Part shown: positions 30,035 to 40,899 of the stretch, piece by piece
How positions within the stretch are numbered: position 1 is the stretch's first letter
Layout of the letters: each line of letters starts with the position of its first letter
NCBI GenBank assembly: GCA_963575745.1
Contig: CAUYUJ010003392.1
Location: 348,501-412,500 of the forward strand
Direction of reading: 5' to 3'
Length of the DNA: 64,000 nucleotides
Source: Prorocentrum cordatum
Lineage: Eukaryota; Sar; Dinophyceae; Prorocentrales; Prorocentraceae
Notes under the pieces: generated by a model
The model's database searches: none
Seen by the model: the letters and a program-made list of their open reading frames with translations, nothing else
What the model was told of the DNA's origin: nothing
Position numbers and translations under genes: made by a program

Positions 30035-30275
30035 GATGTGGATCTTGAGATTGATTGTGAGATCGATCGTGGGATCGAAAAAGAGGACGATAGTAAGGTC
30101 GATCATGAGACCGACAGTGACATCGATTCAATGAGATCGATAATGAGATCGATCGTGAGATCGCTTGTGCGATCTATAAGGAAGTCGATTGTGAGATCGA
30201 TAATGAGATCGATAATGAGATCGATAGAGAGGTGGGTAATGAGATCGGTGGTGACACCGATCGATAAACAAATCG
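30035..30275. repeat. 12-bp GAGATCGATAAT-type minisatellite
   Basis: Runs of GTGAGATCGATC and GAGATCGATAAT with drift. It lies in the less GC-rich 29.5-30.5 kb stretch, where nothing else was identified. Confidence 0.8.
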
Positions 30276-30846
30276 ACCAAGAGCCCGAGAATCCGGAATC
30301 CCGTGAACTCCGCCGCCCACCAAAATCGGCCGGGAACCAGCAACTGGGAATCAGGAAACCAGAAGCCGGGAACCTGGGAAACCGGCCGCCTACCGAAATC
30401 GGCCGCAAACTTTCGCCAAATCCTTCAAGACCCGCTCGGGCCCTTTCCGAGAGCATTTCAAGAGAGTCCGAATAGGACGCTATCAGGCATTGGCTAATGC
30501 CCCACGGAGGGAAATGGCCAAGTGTCCCCTTCTGTAGTCACAGGCATCACGCATATCCCCAAGAGAGACCCGAACACGTCAACAAATTCCAAAATAATGT
30601 TCCAAAAATGTTACACATGTGCCCCGAACGACCCCCTAAAATGGTTCCAAAAATCTTCCGGAGAGCTCCTGATTCAGAGTGCACCCGGAATGCCTGGTCT
30701 GATCCCTTCTATGTTCTGACGGGTGTCTCCTCTTCTGTCACGCATCTGCTTCCCTTCTCACGACACTGCGCCATGCCAAGGCTGCTGCCAGCACCTTGGA
30801 CTTGCCTACTGACGACGTGCTCACCCCTGAGCGATTCAGTCTAGCC

Positions 30847-31006
30847 CCAAGTCCGGCGTGTCCCCCTGCAGGCGGATTTTCGACGAAAAATAAGAAATAG
30901 TCACAACACTTCCCCAAATTGATCAAAAATATTAGAAAAATCGTCCCTGGACTATTTGTGGACTATTTTTGAATATTCCTCCTGTAGAGGGAAAGGCCCG
31001 ACTCAA
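30847..31006. mobile_element. TIR element family A, copy A6
   Basis: Arms GTCCGGCGTGTCCCCCTGCA and TGTAGAGGGAAAGGCCCGAC. TSD GTCTAGCC (30839-30846) and GTCTAGCA (31007-31014), 7 of 8. Confidence 0.88.
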
Positions 31007-31270
31007 GTCTAGCAGCACGGCTGCCGCCCGCTTCTGCAGCGACGCCGCGCCACGACGGCACGCGCGCGGCGGCCGGCGGAGGAGCTGTCCACTGGCCTCG
31101 CGCGGGAGCGGCGCCGCAGGGACGGCACGGCAGCTCCAGAGGCGGGCGGACGCACAGGAAGCCCGTGCCGGAGGAAGAGGGGTATTCTGGGACCGAGGGG
31201 GAAGCACGCAGAGGGCGCACGGAGAACTGAGGGACGCAGCAGTCGGCGATGGGGCATGGGGTGACTGGGA

Positions 31271-31688
31271 TGGGACGCGCAGGGACATACAGTGCGGGCG
31301 CGGCCGCAAAAAACCCTCGCAAGAAACTCAACCCTGAGAACCCGTCCGCGAGGTACACCCGAGGGGAAGCCCGGAGCACCCTGAACGCAGCAGCTCCTTC
31401 AGCGGCTGCGGAAAGTTACCACGCAGCGCGAGGAGCGAAGAAACCCAGGAAACCCTGACGTAAAGCATTTGGTTTCTTGATGCGCGCCCACACTGTACTA
31501 CATGTCCTCCTTGCAGGGGCGCGTCCGACCAGGACATATCAAACAGCTATCTGGTAGTACATCGTTTCCCGAGCGGTGTGGCCAGAAAGCGCCCGCCACG
31601 ACGCATAGACTGTAAGATCGCTCGGTGCGCGCGTCGCCCCTGAGGGGGCGATGCACATGTAGTACAAGTATGTTAGGGGTGACGCCGA
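31271..31688. mobile_element. TIR element family L, copy L2, hosting K2
   Basis: TGGGACGCGCAGGGACATA [K2] TACTACATGTCCTCC ... GGGGTGACGCCGA. TSD TGGGA (31266-31270) and TAGGA (31689-31693), 4 of 5. Confidence 0.88.
31290..31495. mobile_element. TIR element family K, copy K2, nested in L2
   Basis: CAGTGCGGGCGCGGCCGCAA...GGTTTCTTGATGCGCGCCCA CACTG. Family L sequence flanks both sides (GGGACGCGCAGGGACATA and TACTACATGTCCTCC), so K2 entered an existing L copy. Confidence 0.85.
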
Positions 31689-31839
31689 TAGGAGAAGTAC
31701 AGAGAGGAGAGCAGAGCAAAACTCATCACGAGGATTGGAGGACGAGGTCGTGAGGGAAGCCGTGGCACCGTCGGATCGAAAACGGGGATGAGCACTCTAA
31801 CCGCATGCACGAAACACAGACTCGGGGAGAGCAATCGAT

Positions 31840-32045
31840 ATATACACATGTATATATGTATATATGTATGCATGCGTACATACATACATCTCTCTCTCTA
31901 TATATATATATATATATAAAAAAAAAATATATGTACTAGAACCACGCGCGCGCTTCGCGCGCGCTTAGGTTCTGTCGAGTCACAGACCCAGGAATCCTCC
32001 TCCTCCTCCTCCTCCTCCTCCTCCTCCTCGTCTTCCTCCTCATCC
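31840..32045. repeat. (TA)n and (TCC)n microsatellites
   Basis: TATA-rich tract 31840-31932, then (TCC)n 31997-32045, directly before the 343-bp tandem repeat. Confidence 0.85.
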
Positions 32046-32059
32046 TCGTCCTTTCCCGA

Positions 32060-33240
32060 GCGATACAATAACAACTTGCGTGGAACCCCTCTCGGGCCCA
32101 TCTTGGGGCTCTCTTGGGCCGCCTTTGGAGCCTCTTGGGGCGTCCTGGGTCTCTCGTGGGGGTTTCTTGGAGCTCTCTTGGCGCCTCCTGGAGCCTCTTG
32201 GGGCCGAACGCTCGGAATTCTACAATGGCTTTCTCCCTCTGGGACCCCTCTCGGGCACGCCTTGGGGCTCTCTTAGGCCATTTTGGAGTCCAATTTTGCC
32301 GTCCTGGGCGCCTCGTGAACCGTCTTGGAACTCTTTTGGGGGCCACCTAGGCCGTCTTGGGAGCCTCTTCGGACGTGTTGGACGCGGTGAAAACCCAACA
32401 AGCGACCATGCGAAAAGTATACGTTTTCCCATGGGAACGGGACCATTTTTGCTTCTTGGACCTCTCTTGGGGTGACTCTCGGAACGTCTTGGGCTGATTT
32501 TGGAAGCCTTTTGGCGCCTCTGGGCGGCGTTTTGGCGCCTCCTGGGATGTGTTGGGCCGGAAGCTCGGAATTCGAGAGTGGCTTTCTCCTTCTGGGACCC
32601 CTCTCGAAGTCGTCTTGGGGTTCTCTTGGGCCGTCTTGGGGCCGTCCTGAGCCACTCGTGCGCAGCCTTGGAGCGCTCCCGGAGGCCTCGTAGGCCGTCT
32701 TGGGCGCCTCTTGGGCCGTCTTGGACGCGGTGAAAGCCCAAGATGCGAACATGCGAAAAATATACGTTTTCCCATGGGAATGACACGATTTTTGCTTCTT
32801 GGACCTCTCTTGGGGTGCCTCTCGGAACGTCTTGGGGTGCTTTTGGGGGCCTTTTGGCGCCTCTTGGCGGCATTTTGGCGCCTCCTGGAGCCTCTTGGGC
32901 CGGAAGCTCGGAATTCGAGGTTGGCTTTCTCCGTCTGGGACCCCTCTCGAACTCGTCTTGGGGCTCTCTTGGGCCGTCTTGGGGCCGTCCTGGGCCACTC
33001 GTGCGCAGCCTTGGAGCGCTCCCGGAGGCCTCGTAGACCGTCTTGGGCGCCTCTTGGGCCGTCTTGGACGCGGTGAAAGCCCAAGAGGCGAACATGCGAA
33101 AAATATACGTTTTCCCATAGGAATGGCACGATTTTTGCTTCTTGGGCCTCTCTTGGGCTGCCTCTCGGAGCGTCTTGGAGGCTTCTGGGACCTTCTTGGT
33201 GTCATGACAGGCGTCTTGGAAGGCATCTGGAGCCATCGGA
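32060..33240. repeat. 343-bp tandem repeat, about 3.3 units
   Basis: The AACATGCGAAAAATATACGT segment recurs at 32405, 32748 and 33091 (343-bp spacing). Each unit is itself built from CTTGGGCCGTCTTGG-like short repeats plus a TTTTCCCATGGGAATG segment. No coding claim: all frames are open because of composition. Confidence 0.9.
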
Positions 33241-33249
33241 GCGCGTTCC

Positions 33250-34560
33250 GAAGCCGCCTGCGAACGATCTTGGACGGCGTCCGGCGGTCCGACGAGCCTC
33301 CGGGCCCCCCGGGGCCCACATTTGCGGTCGGGGTCCCGGCCCCGGGCCCCCAGACCCGGTGCGCCGTTATATGTATATATGCATCAAAGCCGAACTACAC
33401 ATAGTGCCCCTGGACCTGTCCTGTACAACTACATCGTGAGGACATGCATACAGTATCCCCTCATCCTCGCCCCGCTCGTGTTCCTTTTCATCGTCAATTT
33501 GCTGACTGTCCGCCGCTTCCGTTTGTGGCCGGTTGCGTTTGTTGCGTCACGACGCCAAGCGCTCAGGATAAGAAGGGCGACATACCCACGTGAACCGACT
33601 GTGCTTCGAAAAGAACAAAGCAAACAACGTAGGGCAAGGCAACGAATGGCGCGCAAGGAAACAAACGCGACCACACACATATGTTACGATGTGTTCTGCA
33701 ATCCCAGGATGGGGATGTGATCCCATAGCCGACGGCCCACACATGGCGGGACGCATCAAGAAATATGCTTGCTGACCGAATCATCGCTGAATGATCTACC
33801 ACCGTGAAACCCCGGCACGCTGAGGCGAGGCAGAATGCAAAATGCTGCCTGGCTGGCTTCAGTGATCTTCGAAGACACGCCCCCCACCCCCGTCGAGGAC
33901 TGACGCACGCATCGCTCGCTTCTCAAGGCCACAACTCCGTGTAAAAAAAAACTATGCGTCCGCGCCCTCGAGACCACGATCTCCCCTGGACCCTTGGTTA
34001 ACAATGACGGATCCACGCCCCCGACATCACGACCTCCAAACAAGAACAATGGACCTGCGCCCCCGAGTCCGGCCCTCAGTAAAAGCAGCCACAGACCGGA
34101 GCTCCCGCAGCCACGATCGGTAGAGAAACACAGTGGATCCGCGCTCCCGAGCTTCCAAGACCGCCGAAGCAGGCGACCAAGGCAGCCACGATGACCCAAA
34201 GATGCCTCCAAGAGGATCCCAGACGGCCTCCGAGCGGTCCAAGAGATGGCCCGAGCACGGCCCAAGAGACAAGCGGGGACCGACGGGGCCCACGTCGGTC
34301 ATGTTCCTGCGGGAGTTTGGGCAATTTGTTGGGGATATCGTCACCTGGTCAGGCTTCCGTCAACTCCATACGGCCCTAGAGGCCTCCAAGATGGCCCCGA
34401 GACTGCTCAGCGGGGGCACCAAAATTGCCCAGTAATCCTCCAACACGGCCTCAAGACAGCCCACGCGGGTCCAGGACGGCCCCAAGAGAGCCCCCACAAG
34501 CGGCCCAAGAGGGTCCAATTGTGGCCCAATGGGCCTTCAAGACCACGGAAGACACGGATG
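33250..34560. other. Unassigned stretch between the 343-bp repeat and 34.6 kb
   Basis: Mixed composition. 34.19-34.52 kb contains degenerate CCAAGAGGGCCC-type motifs similar in inverse orientation to the 343-bp repeat. Open frames on both strands lack recognisable domains. Confidence 0.35.
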
Positions 34561-35027
34561 AGGACGAAGACGATGAGAAGAGAACCCCCAAGACGACGTG
34601 GAAGGGCGTGTCACATGTTACGGCTCTCCCGAGCCTCGGGGCACCAGGTGTCGCACGCCGCGCCCTCTCGAACAGTCGACACCCAGCACACTGGACCTGC
34701 CACGGGCAGGCGGGTACATCCAAAGCCTCGAGATCGCCGGATACAGAGCGGATGCCAGAGAAGCACGGCGCCCGCACAGACCCGGCGCGAACCGAGGGGG
34801 TAGTCGTGGAAAGGGAGCATCGGTCCCCGGGGCCCTCCCCAGAACAACATGAGCGACGATCAGAACAGGGGTCTCACGCGAGATGGCATGGCGACCTTGC
34901 GCCGCGGCTTACGCGGGCCGCCAGCGCGGCATGCTACATGGGAGACGAGGGCGGTAAAGCAGAACCCTGTGTGGGCCGCGTGCGCGTCACTGTCGCTGCC
35001 GACGATCCCATTATTGAGCGTCGTTTG

Positions 35028-35205
35028 CAGTGCGGGCGCGCCCGCAAGAAACCCTCGCAAGAAACCCAACCCTGGAAATCCGAACGCAGCAGCTTCTCCG
35101 ACGGCCGCGGGAAGCCCCCATCGCAGCGCGCGCAGCGACGAAACCCAACGAGAGCGAGGATACCCTGACGAGAAACGTATGGCTTCTTGATGCGCGCTCC
35201 AACTG
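35028..35205. mobile_element. TIR element family K, copy K3
   Basis: CAGTGCGGGCGCGCCCGCAA...GGCTTCTTGATGCGCGCTCC AACTG; the centre (AACGCAGCAGCTTCTCCGAC) matches K1 and K2. Confidence 0.82.
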
Positions 35206-35497
35206 TACTTCTTCATCCATTTGGGTGACCCAAAGAGGGGTCCAGCTGAAAGGGAGTGGTGCAGTAGGTTTGGGGCAATTGTATCGCAAATGTATTGCGC
35301 CGGAAAACTGTCTTGCATTGTATTGCAAGTCATGCATTTCACGCGGACATCCCAGCATTACACTTGCGCCCCGGAATGTATGGCACGCCCCAGATGTATT
35401 GCAACCCAACAAAATCGATTGCCCCAAATCGGCTTCGGGGTGAAAGGGGGCCCTCCTGGAAAATGAAAGCGGGCGTGAACCAGTGAAACCTGTGCTA

Positions 35498-35602
35498 TCC
35501 TCCTCCTCCTCCTCCTCCTCATTATGTTCCTCCGTCTCCTTCTCCTCCTCCTCCTCCTCCTCCTCCTCCTCCTCCTCCTCCTCCTCCTCCTCCTCCTCCT
35601 CC
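35498..35602. repeat. (CTC)n microsatellite
   Basis: About 105 bp; the last half is uninterrupted. Confidence 0.9.
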
Positions 35603-35832
35603 CCCCTGTCGCTGGACTCCCTTTGGGTCACCCCGAATCCCGAGCCCGACTCCCAGGCGCGTGCGAGGCCGAGGCCGTCTCCAACGACGCCCCCCCCCCC
35701 CCGGGGGGGCCTCCTCGGAGACCTCGGCGATGGTGCCCCTGCACGCGCCGCGGCCGCCGCCCGAGCCTCTCCTGCCCCCCGTCCTCCTCTTTCCCCGCCG
35801 TTCGCTGGCACCGGCTGGAGGAGCGAGCCCAC

Positions 35833-35946
35833 CTGCAGAACGGTGTCGGGACGGATGTCGGCCGAGCTCGGAGGCTGCGTTGGCGAAAGGATGTGCCCGA
35901 CGATTGCTCTCGATGCCGAGTCGAACACGATCCTACTCCCCAAGTC
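35833..35946 (-). CDS. Candidate phase-0 exon of exactly 38 codons
   Basis: Bounded by GGCAG|G and CAG|GTGGGC; 114 nt, an exact codon multiple. Encodes DLGSRIVFDSASRAIVGHIL and then SPTQPPSSADIRPDTVLQ. Composition and GC3 are coding-like. The weakness is that the putative upstream intron ends in a purine (GGA)n tract, not pyrimidines. Function unknown. Confidence 0.4.
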
Positions 35947-36878
35947 CTGCCTCCTTCGACTGCTTCCTGTTCTCCTCCTCCTCCTCCTCCTTCTACATCC
36001 TTCTTTTCTTAGTTGTCCTCCACTTCCTCGCAATCTGTCTGTCCTCCGCATCCTACTTTTCCATTCCACCCCCCCGCCTCCCAAAAGCGCACTGGAAACG
36101 TGCGGCAACGTTTGCGACCCACCTACGGGCTAGAGAAAGCTGATGGGTCGATCCATCTTACCCACGAACTGCTCCTCCCCGTCGTACTACCAGACGCGAA
36201 GGTGGGACGGTGTGGGCGTTTCGCCTAGGACATCCTCACACAGAATGATCTGGACGATGGAATGCCCAACAGTTGCACGGTTGGACAGCGAGTCGTCTTC
36301 AAAAATTGTTCGCGCACATTCATCTTCAGTCCAGCAATTACACGGAAGGTGGGCGGGCGATTTTCAAAAACGACCCATGCATTTCAAACACGAATAATTT
36401 TCCAGGACGGCGGGCTTCAGGCTTGAAGCGCACCAGGGTTCCTTTGTTTGGGTGTCCAGACCCATGGCACGCAAACTGAACTGTGGGCAGCAGAGGGGCC
36501 GGGCGGGCGGACGGGGAGAAGTTGGGAGGCAACTTCTGGGAGGTCTTCGCACGAGCGAGTAAGGATTAGGGGCGACCAATCCCGATAGAACAGCCATTGA
36601 ACCCGATAAGCCCAGATTGAGCCCATATTAAAACACGAGGAGGCAAGATTGAGCAAGATTAAACGGGGTCAAGCGGGAATGGGCCAGATTCTGTAGCAGC
36701 GCCGATGCTGACTTGAACCTGCCCGGAGTTGCTTATTAAGAGACGGGGGCGAGAGGTGAGAGTCGGCGACGGGGGCGAGAGCGCTGACAGGGCGCCGCAC
36801 GATCGGCCCCTGGACAGCGGCGGAGCGGGACGACGGCGACCGAAGCCTCAGGGCAATCTGCCCACCGAGTGCCGTCTA

Positions 36879-37083
36879 TGATGGGAACGTTTTCCACCAC
36901 CACCACCACCACAATATATGAGTTGGAGGGGGGAGGAGGAGGACACCATCCTCCTCCATCTTATGGTGGTGGTGGTGGAAAACAGGCCCATCCCATCAGT
37001 TTAGTATGTGCTGTTTGTGGGAGGACCCCCTCCTCCTCCATCTTATGTTGGTGGTGGTCGTGGAAAACAGGCCCATTCCATCA
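36879..37083. mobile_element. Foldback element family G, copy G2 with duplicated right arm
   Basis: TGATGGGAACGTTTTCCACC left arm; two right arms end GGAAAACAGGCCCATCCCA and GGAAAACAGGCCCATTCCA, 88 bp apart. TSD GTCTA (36874-36878) and GTTTA (37084-37088), 4 of 5. Confidence 0.85.
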
Positions 37084-37348
37084 GTTTAGTTGTTTGCTCT
37101 CGAGGGGGCGACGAGCTCGTCGGCATGTGGGCAACCACGCGTGAAACCTACACCTGCAGTTCGGATGTCTGAAAAACTGGCCGGGGTTCAGAATGTCGGG
37201 GCGCGCAAAGATGAATTAGCGATCCATAGATTTGGCGCGCGGTCGCCGAATCCAGGGACCGGGGGAATGTGCCCTCCCCAAAATGCGCGGCCGGTGCCGC
37301 CTCGTGGGCGGAACTCCGCGACTTCCCACGGAGACGGGACCCGTCGCT

Positions 37349-37532
37349 GCCCAGAGATCTGATGTCGTGATTTTTGTCCATATGCGGTCCCCCGAACTCT
37401 CGACCCCTTCCCCAGGACCGGTTGTCCATCCCGAGTCGTTTTTTGAGGGTCCCGAGGCCTGGCGAGGGCCCCCCGGGGCCAAAAATGTACAAAAACCTCC
37501 CGCCCTGATTTGTTTTTACGACGCGATCATGT
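37349..37532. mobile_element. Repeat family Y, copy Y1 (first of a tandem pair)
   Basis: AGAGATCTGATGTCGTGATT, then GCGGTCCCCCGAACTCTCGA; repeats at 184-bp spacing in Y2. Inside E1. Confidence 0.78.
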
Positions 37533-37719
37533 CCCCAGAGATCCGACGTCGTGATTTTTGTCCACACGCGGTCCCCCGAACTCTCGACCCATTCCCCAGG
37601 ACCGGGTTTTCCCTCCCGACTCGTTCTCTGAAGGGTCCGGCGGCCCGGCGAGGGCCCCTGCAGGCCGAGAGTTGAGAAAAGCCTCCGTCCTGCTGTTTCC
37701 AACACGTTGGATCTCGGGG
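37533..37719. mobile_element. Repeat family Y, copy Y2 (second of a tandem pair)
   Basis: CCCCAGAGATCCGACGTCGT...CCAACACGTTGGATCTCGGG (inverted ends). Inside E1. Confidence 0.78.
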
Positions 37720-37804
37720 TAATCCACGCCCCCCCAATCCATGTCTGCGATCGCCCGACGTCCGAAGCCAGGGGAGCCCCGGGCGGGGGTGCCCGATCCC
37801 CTAG

Positions 37805-37962
37805 GGCTCCCAACTTCGCGCTTCGCGCTGCGCGAAGCGCGAAGCGCGAATAACTTCGCGCTCTCGCGCCGCCCTCCCAAAGGGAGAATAGGAGGACGAG
37901 GAGGAGGAGGAGGAGGAACGAGGACCGCGAAGCGCGAAGCGCGAATAACTTCGCGCCCTCCT
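37805..37962. repeat. GCGCTTCGCGC palindrome repeats
   Basis: Alternating CGCTTCGCG and GCGAAGCGC units around 37811-37865 and 37925-37960, with AATAACTTCGCGC ends, flank a short GGA tract. Strong cruciform potential. Confidence 0.6.
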
Positions 37963-38074
37963 GGGAGCCCTTGGATCCCCCAGCGTCGAGTGGGCCCGTC
38001 GGGGTAGGCCTCGCAAGCGGTTGCAGAGCCTGGGCATGGTGCCCCGGTCGGCCCCCATCGGGAACGGCCAAGAG

Positions 38075-38280
38075 TCGGGGAGACGTATGACACGGGTACG
38101 GGGGACTCGGAAATCCCCGACGAGGTCGTCAGAAAAATGACGAGGCCGAGCCTGCATTTTGACGAGGCCTCCCGCTGCAGACATCCCACGAAACTCCTCC
38201 TCGTCAAAATCCGAGGCGCGGTCGTCAAAAAACGATGGCGAACCCGAGTCCCGGCAAACCCGGGTCTTACGCTCCCCCGA
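38075..38280. mobile_element. TIR element family P, copy P2
   Basis: TCGGGGAGACGTATGACACG...CGGGTCTTACGCTCCCCCGA with an exact 5-bp TSD AAGAG (38070-38074, 38281-38285). Core GACGAGGTCGTCAGAAAAAT. Confidence 0.92.
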
Positions 38281-38464
38281 AAGAGGGGGGTGTCCAAGAG
38301 GGGGGGGTGCACCTCATGACCGGCGGCATGTGCGCGGCCCAGCGGGGGGGCCAGGGGCGTAATGAAGTAAGAAGAGGCGCCATAAAATCTGGGGATACAT
38401 CATGGCTCCCGCCATGATGTCCACCCCCCCTAGTCATCACCCCCCTCTTTGCCGCCCCCGACCC

Positions 38465-38630
38465 AAGCCCGACCCGAGCTGCTGGCCCAACGTGTCGAAG
38501 CCGTGCCCGCCGACTGCCCTCGCGGCGTGCACGGCGACGGCGGCTGCTCCGAAAACCGGGGCCGCCCATCCCGCCCCTCCCCTGACAGCTTCGGAGGGAG
38601 GTCTGCGCACGAACGACCGCAGTCGAGCAA
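38465..38630 (-). CDS. Candidate exon
   Basis: Reads DCGRSCADLPPKLSGEGRDG and onward with high GC3. No splice sites assigned and no family recognised; both strands are open here, so confidence is low. Confidence 0.2.
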
Positions 38631-39129
38631 GGGGCCACTGAACAGGATCAGTCCACGTTGAGTCCGGGATGAAGCCGGGCTACGGCAGATTCAGCAAACT
38701 TACCTGGAATCAGACGGGCATCTGCCGGATTAGGCCGGTTTTCGGGCACGGATACACCAGCGTCGAAGCTGAGTGAAGCCTCCCATGAATTGCATCCTAA
38801 GACAAGCTAGCGCCGCTTCCGACCTCTGAGGGCCGCCTCGGGGCCGACAATCGGAGGCGCCCAAGAGGGGGGGGGAGGGGGGCAAATCATGCCCCCAGGC
38901 ATATGCGCGGACGAGGAGGGGCAGAGAGCGTAGTGAAATAAAGGGCAAGTGGGCAGAGGGGGCAACAAATTCCAGGGGGCCCAGCAATGAGATCCACACA
39001 CCCCACGCCGTCATCCCCCTCTTGGATGCCCCCGAATTAACCTAATGTCCTGGCTCGTCTATCCAGAAGTACATGTAAATTGAGCGTCTGTGTGAGAACG
39101 AGTCCCTCGCTCGAGACATCCTTGGAGTC

Positions 39130-39390
39130 TGCAATTCTAAGTGCGAGGGAGTCGCAAGTTTGTGTGCGAGTGAGTCTGAGTGAGAGCGAATCTGAATGCG
39201 AGTGAGCCTGATGTTGAATGGGTCTGAGTGTGAGTAAGTCTGAGAGTGAGTAAGTCTGAGGGTGAGTGTGTCTGAGTGTGAATGGGCCTGAGTCTCAGCG
39301 AGTCTGAGTGTGAGCGAGACGAGTTCGAGTGAATATCGGCACGATTGAACTGAGTGTGAGTGAGACTGAGTGTGAGCCTGGGTGTGCGTG
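39130..39390. repeat. GAGTGTGAGTCT-type minisatellite
   Basis: Degenerate short repeats of GAGTCTGAGTGTGAGT type. Confidence 0.8.
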
Positions 39391-39479
39391 AGCCTCCTGT
39401 TCCCTCCCTCCTCCCGTTCCGTCATCATCCCCCCTCCTCGTCCGTCTCCCTCCTCCTCCTCCTCCTCCTCCTCCTCCTC

Positions 39480-39640
39480 CGCCTCCTTATCCTGCCAGCG
39501 CCTCGCACGTCCCCACGCTTTGCTATAAAGCAGCGCCTCGCTCGAGACATCCTCACAACCGCCCCTGGCTGCTTGGCGGCCGCGCGCGGCCGCCGTGTCC
39601 CGGACGCCGCAGGCGCACATCGTCCCCACGGCGTGACATG
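39480..39640 (-). CDS. Candidate exon running into a Glu-repeat tract
   Basis: Encodes MCACGVRDTAAARGRQAARG and then GCEDVSSEALLYSKAWG with strong GC3 before a GAG repeat that would read as poly-Glu. It lies between two GGA/TCC arrays (39453-39482 and 39648-40000). Function unknown. Confidence 0.3.
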
Positions 39641-39647
39641 GGGACAA

Positions 39648-40000
39648 AAAGGAGGAGGAGGAGGAGGAGGAGGAGGAGGAGGAGGAGGAGGATGAGGAGG
39701 AGGAGGAGGAGGAGGAGGAGGAGGAGGAGGGGAGGAGAGGAGGAGGAGGAGGGGAGGAGGAGGAGGAGGAGAGGAGGAGGAGGAGGAGGAGGAAGAGGAG
39801 GAGGAGGGGGAGGAGGGGGAGGAGGAGGATTAGGAGGAGGACGGAGGAGGAAGAGGAGGAGGAGGAGGAGGAGGAGGAGGAGGAGGAGGAGGAGGAGGAG
39901 GAGGAGAGGGAGGGGGAGGTAGAAGAGGAGGAGGAGGATGAGGAGGAGGAGGAGGAGGAGGACGGGGAAGGAAGAGGAGGAGGACGAGGAGGAACGGGAG
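39648..40000. repeat. Very long (GGA)n microsatellite
   Basis: About 350 bp of GGA with occasional TGA and GAA. It makes long false frames on both strands. Confidence 0.92.
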
Positions 40001-40210
40001 AAACTCCAGCACTACGACCCTCACGCGCCGTAGTCTCCGTGTTCAGCATGGGGGACGACGGGATCGAAAGGAAACGGTTACTGGACCCCCAGACCTTTCC
40101 CCCAAGAAGAGAGCCTCCTCCTGAGTCGTTTTTTCGGATAGTCCCGGGGCCCGTGGAGAGCTCCGAGATCCCGAGGACGGCGAAACACCTCAGGGCCGTT
40201 TCCCCCATGG

Positions 40211-40373
40211 CGACCAACCAGAGCCGATACCACTACTCCCCAGACCTCTCCTGGGGCGCGCTCTGACCAGGATTCCGAAGCGAATCCACCGGTGGCGACG
40301 AGGGCCTCCCAGGAGGCCCAAACAGGGGAAAACAAGGCAGGGGTAGCGGTATGAATAACTGTTCCTCCTCGGA
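40211..40373. mobile_element. TIR element family R, copy R1
   Basis: AGCCGATACCACTACTCCCC...GGGGTAGCGGTATGAATAAC. Flanked by an imperfect 27-bp direct repeat (CCTCAGG..CCGTTTCCCCC and onward) at about 40188-40215 and 40379-40406. Confidence 0.78.
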
Positions 40374-40485
40374 GCTTCCCTCAGGACCCGTTTCCCCCAT
40401 GGCGGCCGTGTGGGCCGCCGGGGGACCGAGCGCCAGCGCGCAAGACGCCACCATCGCATCGCGTTCGGCGACACGGGGACCCCCA

Positions 40486-40530
40486 ATGGCCCGCACCAAA
40501 AGGTCGCTCCGGCGAGGGGTCACTCTTACG
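40486..40530. mobile_element. TIR element family V, fragment V2
   Basis: CCGCACCAAAAGGTCGCTCC and GGGGTCACTCTTACG match the right end of V1. The other end is not found; J2 follows. Confidence 0.55.
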
Positions 40531-40533
40531 TGT

Positions 40534-40897
40534 CCACTGGGGGGGGCCCGACCACAGGAGACCCTCCACAAGAATGAAGGGGACCTGTGACGCACAAATA
40601 AACACACACACACACACACAAAGAACAGGATTCCCCACATCTTCCCATATGTTCTGGGTTTTTGTCTTCCCCCCCACTTCCCATATTTTCCCATACTTTC
40701 TGGGGAATCGACGATGACTTGTGTCTGTGTGTGTTTTTCCCCTCCTGGAAGAAGCCCCACCCTGAGACTCCAGGACGTCCACGGATTCCTGGTGTGGGCG
40801 CGCCGCGCTCTCCACGGCAAGACCATCGACACCCAAAAAAAAAGCCCAGGGCACCCTGGAGGCAAGCAGGGTGTTCCTTGGCATGGGCCCCCACTGC
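40534..40897. mobile_element. TIR element family J, copy J2, hosting D2
   Basis: Left part CCACTGGGGGGGGCCCGACC and right part from GAAGCCCCACCCTGAGAC to GGCATGGGCCCCCACTG match J4 once D2 (40575-40748) is removed. E2 is inserted at its right edge. Confidence 0.8.
40575..40748. mobile_element. TIR element family D, copy D2, nested in J2
   Basis: TGAAGGGGACC...TTTTTCCCCTCCTGG with an exact 5-bp TSD AAGAA (40570-40574, 40749-40753). It splits the J2 element between CCACAAGAA and GCCCC. Confidence 0.9.
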
Positions 40898-40899
40898 AC

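Larger units (their letters stand above)
37196..37758. mobile_element. TIR element family E, copy E1, hosting the Y1-Y2 tandem
   Basis: TCGGGGCGCGCAAAGATG start and TGCGATCGCCCGA end (inverted), with GATTTGGCGCGCGGTCGCCG and TCCACGGAGACGGG parts shared with E2. The middle (37349-37719) is two Y units absent from E2. Confidence 0.78.

Noticed and set aside
31266-31500. TA dinucleotide duplication for family K
   Set aside because: Only K2 fits (TA on both sides); K3 does not, and two bases are not informative.
32220-33404. Overlapping frames of 201-348 codons in the 343-bp repeat
   Set aside because: Composition-driven open frames in a tandem repeat, on both strands.
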